DNA of 64,000 nucleotides from Microvirga vignae (GCF_001017175.1 NZ_LCYG01000056.1:1-64000); one strand, 5' to 3'; positions 52,272 to 61,384 are shown, counted from the first letter of the stretch. Numbers and translations are program-made. Notes: generated by a model not told the origin, from the letters alone.

Positions 52272-53245
52272 TGGGGTTTGCCTTCGAGACGGACACGGGG
52301 GTCAGCGATTGAGTAGAGAATGTCGACCAGAAGGTTGATGAGGCTGAACATCACGACCGTGATCATCAGATATGCCAAAATGACGGGTCGATCGAGCCTG
52401 CCAATTGCATCAATGATGAGCTTGCCCATGCCAGGCCAAGCGAAGATCGTCTCAGTCACGACGGCAAAGGCAATAAGCGAACCGAGCTCGAGGCCGACCA
52501 CCGTAATCAGCGGGATGAGCGTGTTCTTCAGCACGTGGACGAGCACGATGCGAGTTTCCGGCAAACCTTTCGCGCGCGCAAAACGAACGAAGTCAAGCTG
52601 CATGCATTCGATAACACCAGTGCGTGTCAATCGGATCACCAGCGAGATCTTGAACAGCGCGAGATTGATGGCCGGCAGGATGAGGTGCGACAGCCCGTCC
52701 CAGGTGAGAAAGCTTACTGGCACACCAAACAGATCGGTCGTCTCGCCTCTGCCAGAGGCAGGAAGCCAACCGAGCTGAACGCTAAAGAGCAGGATCATGA
52801 CGAGACCGATCCAGAAGGTCGGCAGACTGAAGCCCAAAATCGAGAATGTCATGATCGATTTCGAGATTAGTCCCTTAGGACGGATCCCGGCGTAGACCCC
52901 AAGCGGGACGCCGATGACGAGTGCCATCGCCAGCGCGACAAAGGCAAGTTCGAGCGTCGCCGGCATACGGCTCAGGATGAGCGTCAGCGCGGGCTGGTTG
53001 AACACAAAGGAGTTCCCAAGATCGCCCGAGAGTGCCTTGACCAGAAACAACCAGTATTGCTCCCAAACCGGCTTATCGAGTCCAAGCGCCTGTATGACCT
53101 CGAGGCGTTCAGCCGGCGTTGCGGTTGTGCTTAACAGCACGTCCACCGGATTGCCGACCAAATAGAGGCCGGTGAACACCAGGATCGACATGACGAACAG
53201 TGTCAGGACAGTCTGGAGAGATCTGCTGAGAACATAGCTTGCCAT
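52268..53245 (-). CDS. ABC transporter permease (DppB-like)
   Basis: A 325-residue six-helix permease. First helix LQTVLTLFVMSILVFTGLYL, then VQLGWLPASGRG typical of DppB, and the EAA loop MQLDFVRFARAKGLPETRIV. GGAGG lies seven bases before the ATG. It follows the nucleoside hydrolase stop by two bases. Confidence 0.9.
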   Translation of the reverse strand: MASYVLSRSLQTVLTLFVMSILVFTGLYLVGNPVDVLLSTTATPAERLEVIQALGLDKPVWEQYWLFLVKALSGDLGNSFVFNQPALTLILSRMPATLELAFVALAMALVIGVPLGVYAGIRPKGLISKSIMTFSILGFSLPTFWIGLVMILLFSVQLGWLPASGRGETTDLFGVPVSFLTWDGLSHLILPAINLALFKISLVIRLTRTGVIECMQLDFVRFARAKGLPETRIVLVHVLKNTLIPLITVVGLELGSLIAFAVVTETIFAWPGMGKLIIDAIGRLDRPVILAYLMITVVMFSLINLLVDILYSIADPRVRLEGKPQ

Positions 53246-53247
53246 TT

Positions 53248-54222
53248 CTATCCTCCCAACGCCCTAAGGTCGTCATTAGATCTGCTGTAGACATTGAGGC
53301 GCTCAAAAAGGAGATCGATGAATCCCTGCTCGTCGACACTGTGCATGATGGTCGATGTCGGGGGGCGGTCGGTCTTTCCATAATAGTCGGCATAGGTATA
53401 GCCGGCGGTCCGGCCGGTTACCTGAACGCCGATTGCGGCTTTGCGTCCTTGAAACAGTTCCGGCTTCAGCAGCCATGCGATGGTTGTCGCGTCATGGATA
53501 GGACCACCCGGCCTGCCGAAGCGGCCGATATCGCTGCGGTCGAAGGCGAGGAGAAGGTTGGCAAGCGCCCTGCCCGGCGCGCCGGCCGCCGCCTGAATCC
53601 CTTCGATGTGTTGCCTTGTGAGGAGTGCCTGGAACGTCGTGTCGAGCGGCATGATGACAAGCGGGACACCCGATCCATAGACAATCTCGGCCGCATGCGG
53701 ATCGGCATAGATGTTGAACTCGGCCCAGGGCGTGCGGTGTCCGAGCGCGGTGAAGGCTCCCCCCATTGAGACGATCTGCTTGATACCTCGGGCGACATCT
53801 GGATGCTGTACCAGCGCCAACGCGATATTGGTCAGCGGACCGATCGCACATATCGTGATTGGATCGCCGACTTCGGCCGCGTTCCGCGTCGTCCGAATAA
53901 GAAAGCTTACCGCATGCTCGGCCTCAGGCTTGATGTCGGTCGCCGGCACGAGCTGGTCACTGAAGGCTCCAATATGGGCGTATTTGCCATAGACCTGCTC
54001 CCGGATCAGGGGACCGGGCGCTCCGGCATAGATTGGCACGTCAGCGCGATTAGAAAGCGCCATGATCTTGCAGGCATTGGCGACCGTCGCCTCGAGCGGA
54101 ACGTTGCCGCCGACCACCGAAATGCCCAGGACCTCGAGTTCAGGCGAAGCAAGCGCCAGCAGGATGGCGGCTGCGTCGTCAACGCCGGGATCCGTATCGA
54201 TGATGATGCGCTGATGGCTCAT
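53248..54222 (-). CDS. inosine-uridine-type nucleoside hydrolase 1
   Basis: A 324-residue hydrolase that cleaves the N-glycosidic bond of ribonucleosides. The calcium site is IIIDTDPGVDDAAAILLALA, with the canonical D-T-D-P-G-x-D-D. Further landmarks: VVGGNVPLEATVANACKIMA, EFNIYADPHAAEIVYGSGVP and the active-site His in GGPIHDATTIAWLLKPELF. Its ATG overlaps the stop of the second hydrolase. No signal peptide, so it acts on imported substrate in the cytoplasm. Confidence 0.9.
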   Translation of the reverse strand: MSHQRIIIDTDPGVDDAAAILLALASPELEVLGISVVGGNVPLEATVANACKIMALSNRADVPIYAGAPGPLIREQVYGKYAHIGAFSDQLVPATDIKPEAEHAVSFLIRTTRNAAEVGDPITICAIGPLTNIALALVQHPDVARGIKQIVSMGGAFTALGHRTPWAEFNIYADPHAAEIVYGSGVPLVIMPLDTTFQALLTRQHIEGIQAAAGAPGRALANLLLAFDRSDIGRFGRPGGPIHDATTIAWLLKPELFQGRKAAIGVQVTGRTAGYTYADYYGKTDRPPTSTIMHSVDEQGFIDLLFERLNVYSRSNDDLRALGG

Positions 54223-55178
54223 TGCACATGCTCCTGCGCATAACGTGAAAGCCGGTCGAGGAAGAGGTCAATGACGCCATCGGCGTTAACCTTCACAATG
54301 ATATCGGCATTCGGCTCCAGCCCCGATTTACCGTACCAATCGGCAATCGTCTGCCCCATGCAGAGCTCACTTTCGTGCTCGACGAAAACGCGGGCCTTCT
54401 GCGCTTCGAAAAGCTGCGGCGCAAGAAGATAGGCGATCACGAGCGGATCGTGCAGCGGGCCGCCACGTGAACCGTAGCGCCGAACATCATTACGATCCCA
54501 AAAGGCCATCAGTTCTGAGAGCGGCTTGGAGATGCGGCCACTGACTGCTGCAAAACGTGTCACGTGGCTCGGTGTCAGGATCACCTGATGCGTAGCATCG
54601 AGTGCCAGCGCCACGATCGGGATGCCGCTTGAAAAGACGATATGGGCGGCATGCGGATCAGCCAGCACGTTGAATTCGGAGGTCATGGTACGGTTGCCGG
54701 GTTCGCGGTAGGCTCCGCCCATCATCACTACGCGTTCGATGCCATGGGCGATCGTGGGCTTCATCCGCAGCGCGACGGCTATATTGGTTAGGGGGCCGAG
54801 GCAGCATACGGTGATCCTTTGCCCGTTCACGGCTGCGGCCTCAAAGCTCTCGATCATGAAATCGACGGCAGATTTCTCCTCCGCCATTTTGACTGGGTCA
54901 GGAAGCACGGTGTTGCCGAGTCCCGTCTTTCCGTGGAACTGGCCGTGGATCGGGTCGCGAAGCAGGGGCCGGAAGCACCCTGCATAGACCGGAACATCGC
55001 TGCGCCCGCCCAGCTCGCAAATCTGTAGGGTATTGCGCATTGTTCGTTCAAGCGGCTGGTTCCCACACACCGGAGTGATCCCGAGAACATTGAACTCGGG
55101 GGAGACGAATGCGACGAGGAGAGCGATTGTGTCGTCGATACCCGGATCGCAATCGATAATGATCGGGAGAGCCGTCAT
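54219..55178 (-). CDS. inosine-uridine-type nucleoside hydrolase 2
   Basis: A 319-residue paralogue. The metal loop reads IIIDCDPGIDDTIALLVAFV, with Cys in place of the usual Thr between the two Asp. PVCGNQPLERTMRNTLQICE, EFNVLADPHAAHIVFSSGIP and the catalytic His in GGPLHDPLVIAYLLAPQLF are present. Its divergence from hydrolase 1 suggests a different base or sugar preference. Follows the aldolase gene by 41 bases. Confidence 0.9.
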   Translation of the reverse strand: MTALPIIIDCDPGIDDTIALLVAFVSPEFNVLGITPVCGNQPLERTMRNTLQICELGGRSDVPVYAGCFRPLLRDPIHGQFHGKTGLGNTVLPDPVKMAEEKSAVDFMIESFEAAAVNGQRITVCCLGPLTNIAVALRMKPTIAHGIERVVMMGGAYREPGNRTMTSEFNVLADPHAAHIVFSSGIPIVALALDATHQVILTPSHVTRFAAVSGRISKPLSELMAFWDRNDVRRYGSRGGPLHDPLVIAYLLAPQLFEAQKARVFVEHESELCMGQTIADWYGKSGLEPNADIIVKVNADGVIDLFLDRLSRYAQEHVQ

Positions 55179-55219
55179 GGTATCGATCCGTTACTGTCAA
55201 TTATTGATACAAAAGTTGC

Positions 55220-56101
55220 TCAGAGTGCGCCGACGCTTTTGAGAACGTCGGCCACTTCCGCGCGGGCTGCTTCGTTCAGCGGTCGCTGCGGCGGCAGCGG
55301 GTCACCGACCTTGAAGCCCTGAAGATCGAGAGCTGCCTTGATACAGGCAGCGATCGAATACTTGGCGAAGATCTCGTTGACGCGCCAAAGCGGGCGCTGA
55401 AGCTCCATTGCCCTCGCCCAGTCACCGGCCTTTGCCGCTTGATAGAGCGCGAGGCTCTGCTGCGGAACGATGCAGGCCGGACCTGCCATCCAACCAACGC
55501 CACCGATCAGCATCACGCAGGCAGGGATATGGGCAGAGGCGGCGAAGACCTCCATCCGCCCCTTGGTGCGCTCGATGATCGACAAAAGGCGCCCGGTGTT
55601 GGTTGAGGCATCCTTGATATAGAGGATGTTATCGACTTTGCTCAGGCGTTCGATAACCGGCAGCGTCAGATCGGAGCGCTGGAACTGCGGATTCGTGTAG
55701 AGGACGACCGAACGCCCCTTGGCCGCGGTGGCAATCGCGGTGAAATAGGCCTCGACGCCCTCGTCGTTGATCGGGAAGTAGGCTTCCAGAATAGCCAATA
55801 TGCCATGGACGCCCATTTCCACCAGCCGCTCAGTTTGCGCGACCGCATCGGCGATGGTGGTCGAAGCAACGCCCGCGACAACTGGCACGCGGCCGCGATT
55901 GGCCGCGAGCACAGTTTCGACAACTTGATACCGCTGCTCGCGCAACAGGTAGGCGAACTCGCCGGTGCTGCCGAGCGGCGCCAGCCCGTGGACCCCGGCT
56001 CCAACGAGATGCTCGACCAGATCCGAGAGCACGCCGGTCAGTACAGTGCCGCATGTGTCGACGGGTGACACGAGGTAGGGAAACACACCGCTGAATGACA
56101 T
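55220..56101 (-). CDS. DHDPS/NAL-family aldolase in the nucleoside operon
   Basis: A 293-residue class I aldolase. Landmarks: [20 protein letters not shown] (standard loop), Tyr in [15 protein letters not shown] and Schiff-base Lys in [20 protein letters not shown]. Length and the start [20 protein letters not shown] are typical of the wider family. Partner to two nucleoside hydrolases is unusual; the substrate is not predictable from sequence. Starts 38 bases after the binding-protein gene. Confidence 0.85.
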   Translation of the reverse strand: MSFSGVFPYLVSPVDTCGTVLTGVLSDLVEHLVGAGVHGLAPLGSTGEFAYLLREQRYQVVETVLAANRGRVPVVAGVASTTIADAVAQTERLVEMGVHGILAILEAYFPINDEGVEAYFTAIATAAKGRSVVLYTNPQFQRSDLTLPVIERLSKVDNILYIKDASTNTGRLLSIIERTKGRMEVFAASAHIPACVMLIGGVGWMAGPACIVPQQSLALYQAAKAGDWARAMELQRPLWRVNEIFAKYSIAACIKAALDLQGFKVGDPLPPQRPLNEAARAEVADVLKSVGAL

Positions 56102-56139
56102 TTTGGAGCATTCGATGAGAGAGGCCGGAAATCAGGCGA

Positions 56140-57690
56140 TCACCTAGGCTTCACGTAGTAAGGCAGCGTGTAGCCGTCCGAGCGACCTTCATAGGTGAAA
56201 TTCTTCTTCATTGCCCACGTGTTGGCGAGGAAGAACACCGGGATCACGCCCAGATCCTTCATGGCGATTTCAGTCGCCGATCGAAGCAATTGCTCGCGCT
56301 TGGCGGCATCGAGCGTCGAGCGTGCTTGGATCAGCGTCTTGTCGAATTCCGGGTTAGAGTAGCGGCCACGATTGCCCTGTCCCGCCTTCTCGCTGTAGGT
56401 CTCCAGAAGCGGTCCAAGCACACCCGATGGCTCGCCCGTCTCAACAGCGGCGCCGCCCATAATCAAGCTGAATTCGAGTGCCGAAGCTCGGGTGAAGTAG
56501 ACACTTCCCGGCATCGTCACAACCTCAGTCTTGACGCCGATCCGACTGAACATCTGGCCGATCGCCTGAGCGAGCTTGGCGTCATTCGGATAGCGGTCGT
56601 TCGAAGCGTGGAAGGTCAGCGAGAAGCCGTTCGGGTAACCCGCCTTTGTGAGAAGCTCCTTAGCCTTCACGGGATCATATGGATCAATCTTGATGTTTGG
56701 ATCATGGCCAAAGTAGCCTTCCGGCACGAGCTGTCCGGCCGGCACGCCCTGACCGTCCATGATGCGATCCACAAGCGCCTCGCGGTTGATCGACATCGAC
56801 AGCGCCCTGCGAACTTCCGGCTTCTGCAGCGGGTTCTTGCCGTCAGGGCCCTTGGCAAAGGGCGACACGTCTCGTCCCTGGTCCATGTGCAGGTACATGA
56901 TACGATTGCCGGGAACGTTGACCACATGCAGCGTGTCGGATTTCTCAAGACTGCGCGTGTCGGCGGTCGGGATGCTTTCAATCATGTCGACGTCGCCCGA
57001 AAGCATCGCCGCGACACGGGCGCTGCTATTCTTGAAGACCCGGAATGTCACTTTGTCCCAAGGGGCCTTCTCGCCCCAATAGCCGTCAAAGCGTTCGAGA
57101 ACGACATTGTCGTCCGGCGTCCAGGACGCGAATTTGAACGGGCCGGTGCCAATAACGCCCTTGCCGGAATTCAGCTCCTGCGTTGGGGTCTTTTCGAGCT
57201 CCGCCGGCATTATGGCAATGCGGCTCAGATTGTTGAGCAGAAGCGGTGTTGGCGCATCGGTCTTTATGCGCACCGTCAGCGGATCGACGGCCGTCACGTC
57301 GACGATAGCCTTGACGTAGGCGGCAAAGGAACTCGGACTGTTCTGCGATGCCAGCGGCACGCGCTTGATGCTCGCGATCACGTCATCAGCGTTGAAATCG
57401 CTGCCATCATGGAATTTGACGTTCGGCCGCAGCTTGAATTCCCAGGTGGTATCGTCAACGATCGTCCAGGATTCCGCGAGGGCTGGCTGGATCTGCTGCT
57501 TTCCATCCTGATTCACCAGCCCGTCGAAGATGTTGCGGGCCATCGCGCTGTTGGGGCCGACCACATAAAACTGCGGGTCCATCGACGTCGTGGAGGCCGC
57601 AAGGCCGATTGTCAGATCCGCGCTCCATGCAGCAGCAGGTGCGCCAGCAACCGACGCCACCAAAAGGGCAGCGAGAGTGGAAGTTCTCAT
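56140..57690 (-). CDS. peptide-type ABC substrate-binding protein (SBP_bac_5)
   Basis: A 516-residue periplasmic protein with a Sec leader (STLAALLVASVAGAPAAAWS). Family 5 features: ASTTSMDPQFYVVGPNSAMA, WEFKLRPNVKFHDGSDFNAD, GKGVIGTGPFKFASWTPDDN and VRRALSMSINREALVDRIM. First gene of the seven-gene operon. Start 57690 (MRTSTLAAL) keeps the signal peptide at the N-terminus; AAGGAG is 11 bases upstream. A 27-residue longer frame is not favoured. Confidence 0.9.
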   Translation of the reverse strand: MRTSTLAALLVASVAGAPAAAWSADLTIGLAASTTSMDPQFYVVGPNSAMARNIFDGLVNQDGKQQIQPALAESWTIVDDTTWEFKLRPNVKFHDGSDFNADDVIASIKRVPLASQNSPSSFAAYVKAIVDVTAVDPLTVRIKTDAPTPLLLNNLSRIAIMPAELEKTPTQELNSGKGVIGTGPFKFASWTPDDNVVLERFDGYWGEKAPWDKVTFRVFKNSSARVAAMLSGDVDMIESIPTADTRSLEKSDTLHVVNVPGNRIMYLHMDQGRDVSPFAKGPDGKNPLQKPEVRRALSMSINREALVDRIMDGQGVPAGQLVPEGYFGHDPNIKIDPYDPVKAKELLTKAGYPNGFSLTFHASNDRYPNDAKLAQAIGQMFSRIGVKTEVVTMPGSVYFTRASALEFSLIMGGAAVETGEPSGVLGPLLETYSEKAGQGNRGRYSNPEFDKTLIQARSTLDAAKREQLLRSATEIAMKDLGVIPVFFLANTWAMKKNFTYEGRSDGYTLPYYVKPR

Positions 57691-57818
57691 GGCTCTGGTA
57701 ACTCCTTCCGGTGGTTCCTCCGCCAAGTCGTCGGCAGTCTTTTGGCTCCCGCTGCGCGACCGGCAGGGCACGCTATCGCGCTTCCCGGTTGATTAAAAAT
57801 CGCATTTGCTGTTGACTT

Positions 57819-57835
57819 CATAACAGAATGTTATG
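57819..57835. promoter_or_regulatory. perfect palindrome in the divergent lysR / transporter promoter
   Basis: CATAACA, GAA, TGTTATG: seven-base perfect arms. It lies 12 bases before the lysR TTG start and 129 bases upstream of the binding-protein gene, a probable autoregulatory operator. Its right arm merges with the lysR ribosome binding site (GAGGAG). Confidence 0.6.
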
Positions 57836-57846
57836 AGGAGTAGGCC

Positions 57847-58782
57847 TTGGCTCGCTTGAATCCGCGTCAGATAGAAGCTTTTCGCAGCGTGATGGTCACT
57901 GGGGGGATCACGCCTGCAGCGGAAATGATGAATGTCACGCAGCCCGCGGTCAGCCGACTCATCCGTGATCTTGAGGCATCTGTCGCCTTGAAGCTCTTCG
58001 AGCGCGAAGGCAGCCGCCTTACTCCAAGCTCGGAAGCGATCTTGCTCTTCCGTGAGGTCGATCGTCTGTATCTCGGCCTCGATCAGATCGCGCGCGCTGC
58101 CGACGACATTCGGTCGCACAAGAACATCGTCCTGAGAATTGCCACGGTTCCATCGCTCGTCAAACCCTATCTGCATGAAGTGATTTCAGGAGTGCTGGGC
58201 AGGCAGGCGGACCTTCCGCTCGTCATCGACGTGGAAAGCACCAGTCATATTTCTGAAATGATGGCCGCCAACCGCTATGATCTGGGCTTCATCTATGGTT
58301 CGCCGCGTTCAACAACCACGAGTGTGGAAACGCTTTACACCACGCGCGCCGTAGCGGCTGTTGCACCAGACCACGAACTGGCCACTCATGAGAAACTGAC
58401 GATAGAGGATCTGTGCAATTTCCGAGTACTTATTCCTGGACGCAAGACGCCGTTGCGCGTCGAACTTGATCGCATTCTTGCCCGGAAAGAGCTAACAACG
58501 GCGACCGCGGTCGAAACCTCCATGCTGAACTGCTGCTATCTGGCTGCCTCCGGAACCGGTGTAGCCATCGTTGATCCCGTGACGGTGATGGGAGCTGAAG
58601 TAAAGCTCGTGCAAAAGCCTTTCATCCCAGAGATTCCGATCTCATACCTTGCGGTCAAGCCGCCACAATCTGCCAAGAACCAGATTGTGGATCATCTTGT
58701 CGATGAAATGCGTCGTCTGATCACACAGCAACTACATCATGCTTCGAATGATGACATCGATTACCGCCCTCAGGAAAGTTGA
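57847..58782 (+). CDS. LysR-family regulator of the nucleoside operon
   Basis: A 311-residue LysR regulator. Helix-turn-helix: QIEAFRSVMVTGGITPAAEM, then MNVTQPAVSRLIRDLEASVA. Effector domain: VLRIATVPSLVKPYLHEVIS, FIYGSPRSTTTSVETLYTTR, and a LIPGRKTPLRVELDRI segment seen in OccR/octopine-type regulators. Start is TTG at 57847, six bases after GAGGAG. Divergent from the transporter-hydrolase operon and probably its activator. Confidence 0.9.
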   Translation: MARLNPRQIEAFRSVMVTGGITPAAEMMNVTQPAVSRLIRDLEASVALKLFEREGSRLTPSSEAILLFREVDRLYLGLDQIARAADDIRSHKNIVLRIATVPSLVKPYLHEVISGVLGRQADLPLVIDVESTSHISEMMAANRYDLGFIYGSPRSTTTSVETLYTTRAVAAVAPDHELATHEKLTIEDLCNFRVLIPGRKTPLRVELDRILARKELTTATAVETSMLNCCYLAASGTGVAIVDPVTVMGAEVKLVQKPFIPEIPISYLAVKPPQSAKNQIVDHLVDEMRRLITQQLHHASNDDIDYRPQES

Positions 58783-58815
58783 GCGCTGGGACGTCGTCGC
58801 ATTGACTGCCCTGCC

Positions 58816-59175
58816 GGCTCTGTTGCCTTATCCAAGTTAAGGCACAGCAATCCGAGCCCGGAGTGCTTCGTCAGGCGGCAAGACCGAACAGCTTGTCAGC
58901 GAGACGCACTTCGCCTGCCGCTCCTGGCTGCGTTAGGATGCAGTGGCCACGGCGGATCATGCGCATCATCTCGAAACCCTTCGACGTGGTGCCCGCCATA
59001 TTCATGTTCTGGAACCCGCGGGTCGGCCGGATCACGCGCCCGATCGCTCCGTAATCGGCCTCAATGACGTTGTTGAGGTATTTCGACGTCCGGTGCTCCA
59101 CGTGATGTGCCAAGTAACCGTCTCGCTTCAGACGCCAGAGCGCCTTTGGATAAGAGGCCGGTTTGTCGGTTGGGA
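58816..59175 (-). mobile_element. IS6-family element, right end with transposase C-terminus
   Basis: Minus strand from about 59175 encodes YPKALWRLKRDGYLAHHVEH, then KYLNNVIEADYGAIGRVIRP, GFQNMNMAGTTSKGFEMMRM and EVRLADKLFGLAA, ending at 58871. This is the C-terminal third of an IS26-like transposase; the catalytic Glu region is E-A-D-Y instead of E-A-D-H. Beyond the stop, GGCTCTGTTGCC at 58816-58827 matches the IS6 terminal repeat. The left end is missing. Confidence 0.8.
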
Positions 59176-59187
59176 TCGTTGCAATTC

Positions 59188-59372
59188 TGGATGACGTGGG
59201 TGTTGAAGTCCCCAACCTGGATGTCACGAAGGCCCAGGCGTTAAAAGCCATCGATGACATGCGACAGGAGTTCGGTGGAGCCGTCGGAGAATGGGCGGGA
59301 TGGCGGCTCAACGTTGTGCGCCCTGAAGGAACCCTCCTTCACACTATTCCTCCCACCAGCATCCTTCGCTGA
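59188..59372 (+). pseudogene. DUF6894-like fragment, N-terminus lost
   Basis: Plus strand encodes DDVGVEVPNLDVTKAQALKA, then IDDMRQEFGG, WAGWRLNVVRPEGTLLHTIP and a stop. It fits the DUF6894 pattern (D-x-x-G-V-E...L..A...A...I and W.L.V.d..G..L..I). The first strand of the domain is replaced by the IS6 fragment, so the gene was cut by the insertion. No start codon of its own is convincing. Confidence 0.5.
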
Positions 59373-59618
59373 ACCTCACTTCTGAGGGGAAACGTTCCGA
59401 CCGAAGCCGTAGACAGCCAAACTTGGCTGACAGAGGCACAAAGAAGCCCCACCAGGCAAACTAACAGGGCCTGGAATTGTTGGTGTTGGACCTGATGCAG
59501 CGGTGAGCAGTCCGAAGCTCCGTGCAGCCGCTGCAGAGCCGCTCACGGAGCCCGTGAAGCCTGTCTCCGGCACGTGCTTTGTGGTAGACTTGCTTCTCTC
59601 CTTGAGGAGGAGCGCGAT
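59373..59618. other. intergenic stretch, nothing recognised
   Basis: About 245 bases before the secreted cupin. No family, repeat or terminator stands out. Confidence 0.35.
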
Positions 59619-60029
59619 ATGAAGAGCATCGTTCTCGTATGCGCCTTTGTATGTGTCGCCTCGACTGCTCAGGCGCAGCAGTCAGCACCGCAACCCCCTG
59701 GTCCTAACTTCGTCCTGAAACAGATCACCCCGACTCTGCCAACCAAGGAGCAGCTTGAGGTCCGGGTTCGCACCTCAACCATCCAACCGGGCGCAGTCGG
59801 CCAGTGGCATACCCATCCCACGCCCCCGATCGTCTACGTGGTGGAGGGCACGCTTTCCGTAGAAAGAAAGGATGGGGAGACGGTCCATACCCAGGCGGGG
59901 CAGGCTGCGATCGAGCCGGTCAACACTATCATCCGCGCCACCAACAAGGGGCAGACACCCGTGAAGCTGGTGATCTTTCAGGTCAGCCCACCAGAGGTCC
60001 CCGAGTCCCACCCGGCTCCGCCACAGTAG
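59619..60029 (+). CDS. secreted cupin-domain protein
   Basis: A 136-residue protein with a signal peptide (IVLVCAFVCVASTAQA). The cupin motifs are in GAVGQWHTHPTPPIVYVVEG (His-x-His) and GQAAIEPVNTIIRATNKG. The second motif lacks the usual His, so metal binding may be reduced. ATG at 59619 follows GAGGAGG. The proline-rich tail is VSPPEVPESHPAPPQ. Not closely related to the cupin pair at 20-21 kb. Confidence 0.85.
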   Translation: MKSIVLVCAFVCVASTAQAQQSAPQPPGPNFVLKQITPTLPTKEQLEVRVRTSTIQPGAVGQWHTHPTPPIVYVVEGTLSVERKDGETVHTQAGQAAIEPVNTIIRATNKGQTPVKLVIFQVSPPEVPESHPAPPQ

Positions 60030-60259
60030 CAATGCACCGATATGATCGAACGGCAGGAGGGATAATCTTCCGCCCAATTCCATGACGGGCGTTCCGCGAA
60101 AATCAGAGGACCGGCGCATCGGGTAATGCCTCGGAAATCTCGGAAAAAGTGACGGATCAGGAGTCCGACCATAAGCCCACCAAATGCGCCGCGTGTGTGA
60201 GACACTAACTCCTGGTCAGAGCGGAGGTATATTCGGCAATCTCAGGAGAGGAGGCTGTG

Positions 60260-60727
60260 ATGCTTGCCGTCCTACTCTGCCTTCCGGTTTTCTTGCTTCT
60301 CGCAGGTGTCTGTCTGGCCCGTCCGGTCCACCATGTAGCGTCAGCGCAATCCTGCTCATCAGGACAGCAGCCCATGCCGGACCTGCACGGTCTCATCCTA
60401 CGCAGCAACCCCCACGTGCTGGCGACCGGCAGACTGATCAAGGGACTATACTATTCCAACGCCTCCACAGGCCCTCATGCCATGGCAGCGTTCTATATGG
60501 CCTGTGACCACATGCTCGAACAGAAGCCGTTCCTGATCATGGATCTCCGCTCCAGCCGGTATTTCCTCGACGGGAACCGCGATAGCTGCGTCGATGAGAC
60601 TGGGACATTGCCAGTGCCAGAGATTGATCCGGCGAATTTCCTGCCCGCCGTTGACGGGGCAGAAGAACTTTGCAACGAGAACCCCATCGGCCAGCGCCAG
60701 CTTAACAACTTAATCGCTGTTCGATAA
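60260..60727 (+). CDS. hypothetical secreted protein, 155 residues
   Basis: Begins with a strong signal peptide (LAVLLCLPVFLLLAGVCLAR). Mature part contains several Cys (SCSSGQQ, ACDH, DSCVDET, LCNEN) that could form disulfides, and RSSRYFLDGNRDSCVDETGT. Start ATG 60260 (a GTG precedes it directly) after GAGAGGAGG. No family recognised. Confidence 0.65.
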   Translation: MLAVLLCLPVFLLLAGVCLARPVHHVASAQSCSSGQQPMPDLHGLILRSNPHVLATGRLIKGLYYSNASTGPHAMAAFYMACDHMLEQKPFLIMDLRSSRYFLDGNRDSCVDETGTLPVPEIDPANFLPAVDGAEELCNENPIGQRQLNNLIAVR

Positions 60728-61312
60728 ATGGCCTTCTGCGAATTACGAATTACGATATGAGCCGATTGCGGATCTCAGCGACCGCTGCACCAAGGCACCA
60801 CACGCCGTGTATCCCCTTATCTCGGTGAAGAGATGGACCAACGGATTTTCGTTGAGTATCTCGCCGACAGGGCATGACAGCGGCTCCGCCTTGGCAGTAT
60901 TCCATGAGTCTCAGTTGGAGGGATCAGACACCCGGCACCTCACTCGATGTCCCGCAAATTTCAGATCTCGGGGCAGGCGAGACAATCATTGCCTGACGCC
61001 ACTAGTGCTACGTTTAATCTCGTCCTGGTCTGCCCAAGGGGCTCCGGTTGCCCAGGTACACCGGATGACGGGTGGCAGGGGTATCTTCAAAAACGGGGCT
61101 AAAGGTCTTGTTCTTCTTGTTGGGCCTATGCGGATGATGTCGATCTCCCGAGAGTTCCCGTTCCTGACCATCATCTCAAATGCACTCACCGGCCCCATAA
61201 ATAGTCAGCAGAATTTCTTCAGAATTGTCTGTCACCCGACTGACAGCACGGGTCTGGCTGAGTACGTGAGGCATACCGACCTTGTGATTTGCCCCTACGG
61301 GTCGAACCTCCC
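60728..61312. other. stretch without a supported gene, ending at a strong terminator
   Basis: About 585 bases. Long frames on both strands (for example plus 60807-61358) have no domain, no good start and unusual composition, so I do not call them. The right-hand part may encode a small RNA ending at the terminator at 61313-61344. Confidence 0.4.
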
Positions 61313-61344
61313 AGCGCCCCTGAGACAACGGGCGCTTTCTTTTT
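61313..61344 (+). terminator. strong intrinsic terminator without an assigned gene
   Basis: AGCGCCC (61313-61319), ten-base loop, GGGCGCT (61330-61336), then TTCTTTTT. The plus-strand transcript it ends has no recognised gene. Just upstream is GAACCTCCC, a C-rich anti-Shine-Dalgarno-like stretch common in alphaproteobacterial small RNAs. A small RNA of about 100 bases ending here is possible. Confidence 0.7.
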
Positions 61345-61384
61345 GCCTGGACCTTTAGGAGTCCCATCCAGGCATATTCCCGTG

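Noticed and set aside
60807..61358. 183-codon plus-strand frame
   Set aside because: No recognisable domain and no ribosome binding site. It runs through an intrinsic terminator at 61313-61344, which argues against a gene.
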